Part shown: positions 41,537-42,028 of the stretch, one piece after another
Layout of the letters: every line of letters starts with the position of its first letter
Numbering within the stretch: the first letter of the stretch is position 1
NCBI GenBank assembly: GCA_016871015.1
Contig: VFZX01000024.1
Span: 1 to 42,028, forward strand
Reading direction: 5' to 3'
Length of the DNA: 42,028 nucleotides
Origin: Acidobacteriota bacterium
Lineage (GTDB): Bacteria > Acidobacteriota > Terriglobia > Bryobacterales > Bryobacteraceae
The notes under the pieces: generated by a model
Seen by the model: the letters and a program-made list of their open reading frames with translations, nothing else
Told to the model about the DNA's origin: nothing
Databases searched by the model: none
Position numbers and translations under genes: made by a program

Positions 41537-42028
41537 TCACACGCGCTCGAACAGAAAGTAGTAGGCCGGGTGCATTCCCAGCCGCTGCACTGCCGGATCC
41601 AGGTACTTCGGCTGCATCATCACCATCCGGAACCCGAACTCAGCCAGAACCGGAATCACGTCCTGGTGTGTCCCATCCTTTTCCCGGCTTCGGATCACCG
41701 GCCCATCGTTGGGCACAATGAACCAGTGCCTGGCCCCGGACCGGCTCACCCGCTCGATCCACCAGCGGATCGCCGCCATCGTGCACTCCGAAAAACTGTG
41801 GGTATTCACCGCCAGGCGCGGTCGAACCCCTTCCAGGATGCCCTCCGCTTCATCGAGCGGGACGGCCATCGCCCGGCTCGACACTCCGCGGAATCCCAGG
41901 TAGTACTGGCAAAGGAAGGTCGACTCGGCAACCGCGTCCAGGCATAGGAACCGGTCGAGCCCCGGAACTGCCGTGACGGTACGGTGAGCCAGGCGTCCGT
42001 AGCCCGCCCCGACATCCACGATCGCCCC
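41537..42028 (-). CDS. putative sugar O-methyltransferase (NanM-like), cut by the window edge
   Basis: About 164 C-terminal residues are present; the frame runs off the right edge, so the N-terminus lies outside. IVDVGAGYGRLAHR is SAM-binding motif I. NTHSFSECTMAAIRWWIERV and HWFIVPNDG resemble the putative sugar O-methyltransferase (NanM-type) family found in glycan gene clusters. It would methylate a sugar of a surface polysaccharide, by inference. The toxin gene starts 25 nt after its stop on the same strand. Confidence 0.8.
   Translation of the reverse strand, partial: GAIVDVGAGYGRLAHRTVTAVPGLDRFLCLDAVAESTFLCQYYLGFRGVSSRAMAVPLDEAEGILEGVRPRLAVNTHSFSECTMAAIRWWIERVSRSGARHWFIVPNDGPVIRSREKDGTHQDVIPVLAEFGFRMVMMQPKYLDPAVQRLGMHPAYYFLFERV

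Noticed and set aside
1-42028. CRISPR arrays, rRNA and tRNA genes
   Set aside because: Gaps between genes are short; I saw no regularly spaced repeats, cloverleaf-like segments or rRNA-like stretches by eye. A dedicated covariance-model scan would settle the tRNA question.

Overview
The window is GC-rich, densely coding bacterial DNA with a Gram-negative envelope gene set. It carries an Oar-like TonB-dependent receptor with a carboxypeptidase-regulatory N-domain, ExbB/ExbD/TonB and SecDF. It also has DUF1501 and PSD1 (DUF1549/DUF1553) proteins, Tat-exported Gfo/Idh/MocA oxidoreductases and a PknB-type kinase. Together these suggest an Acidobacteriota genome of the Solibacter/Bryobacter type. 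That placement is inferred from gene content; no 16S or other marker was searched.

Layout. 1-1505 is a decayed strip: an RHS fragment cut next to possible insertion-sequence end repeats, a probable REP-associated transposase (RAYT) tail with two REP-like hairpins, and a DUF4440-like remnant. 1506-2392 holds two small genes of unknown function. 2444-6375 is a Tat-exported oxidoreductase overlapping a secreted beta-propeller/PHP-domain protein. 6387-12908 (minus strand) is an alpha/beta hydrolase, an Oar-like receptor and serS. 12958-13929 is a GtrB/DPM1-like glycosyltransferase, followed by a repeat-rich spacer with a helicase/HTH-regulator (COG2865-like) remnant. 14198-19445 is an MFS transporter, DUF1501 and PSD1 cytochrome operon whose genes overlap by 4 nt. 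19726-21102 is a secreted beta-helix protein. 21099-23511 (minus) is a Ser/Thr kinase and an SDR. 23549-25530 is a sugar isomerase plus oxidoreductase pair.

25566-30229 is the most interesting part. It is a tight five-gene operon: a coiled-coil protein, PspA/IM30, a membrane-anchored periplasmic binding protein fused to an OmpA peptidoglycan-binding domain, and a NitT/TauT-type permease and ATPase. A 10-bp perfect inverted repeat lies over the predicted promoter of its first gene. The layout suggests an envelope-stress or cell-wall-tethered ABC system.

30234-32266 (minus) holds a LolA-like secreted protein and a sugar dehydrogenase broken by an exact 20-bp tandem duplication. 32328-40170 is a long envelope operon: tgt, yajC, secD, secF, tonB, exbB, exbD, exbD and a TPR lipoprotein. 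40178-41511 (minus) is an AbiE-type toxin-antitoxin pair in reversed gene order. The right edge cuts a NanM-like sugar O-methyltransferase.

Several promoter-proximal genes have a -10-like hexamer only about 6-14 nt before the start codon, often a GTG, with no Shine-Dalgarno. Many operon-internal genes have a clear GGAGG or overlap the previous stop codon. This suggests leaderless or short-leader transcripts are common here. I saw no rRNA, tRNA or CRISPR array by eye.
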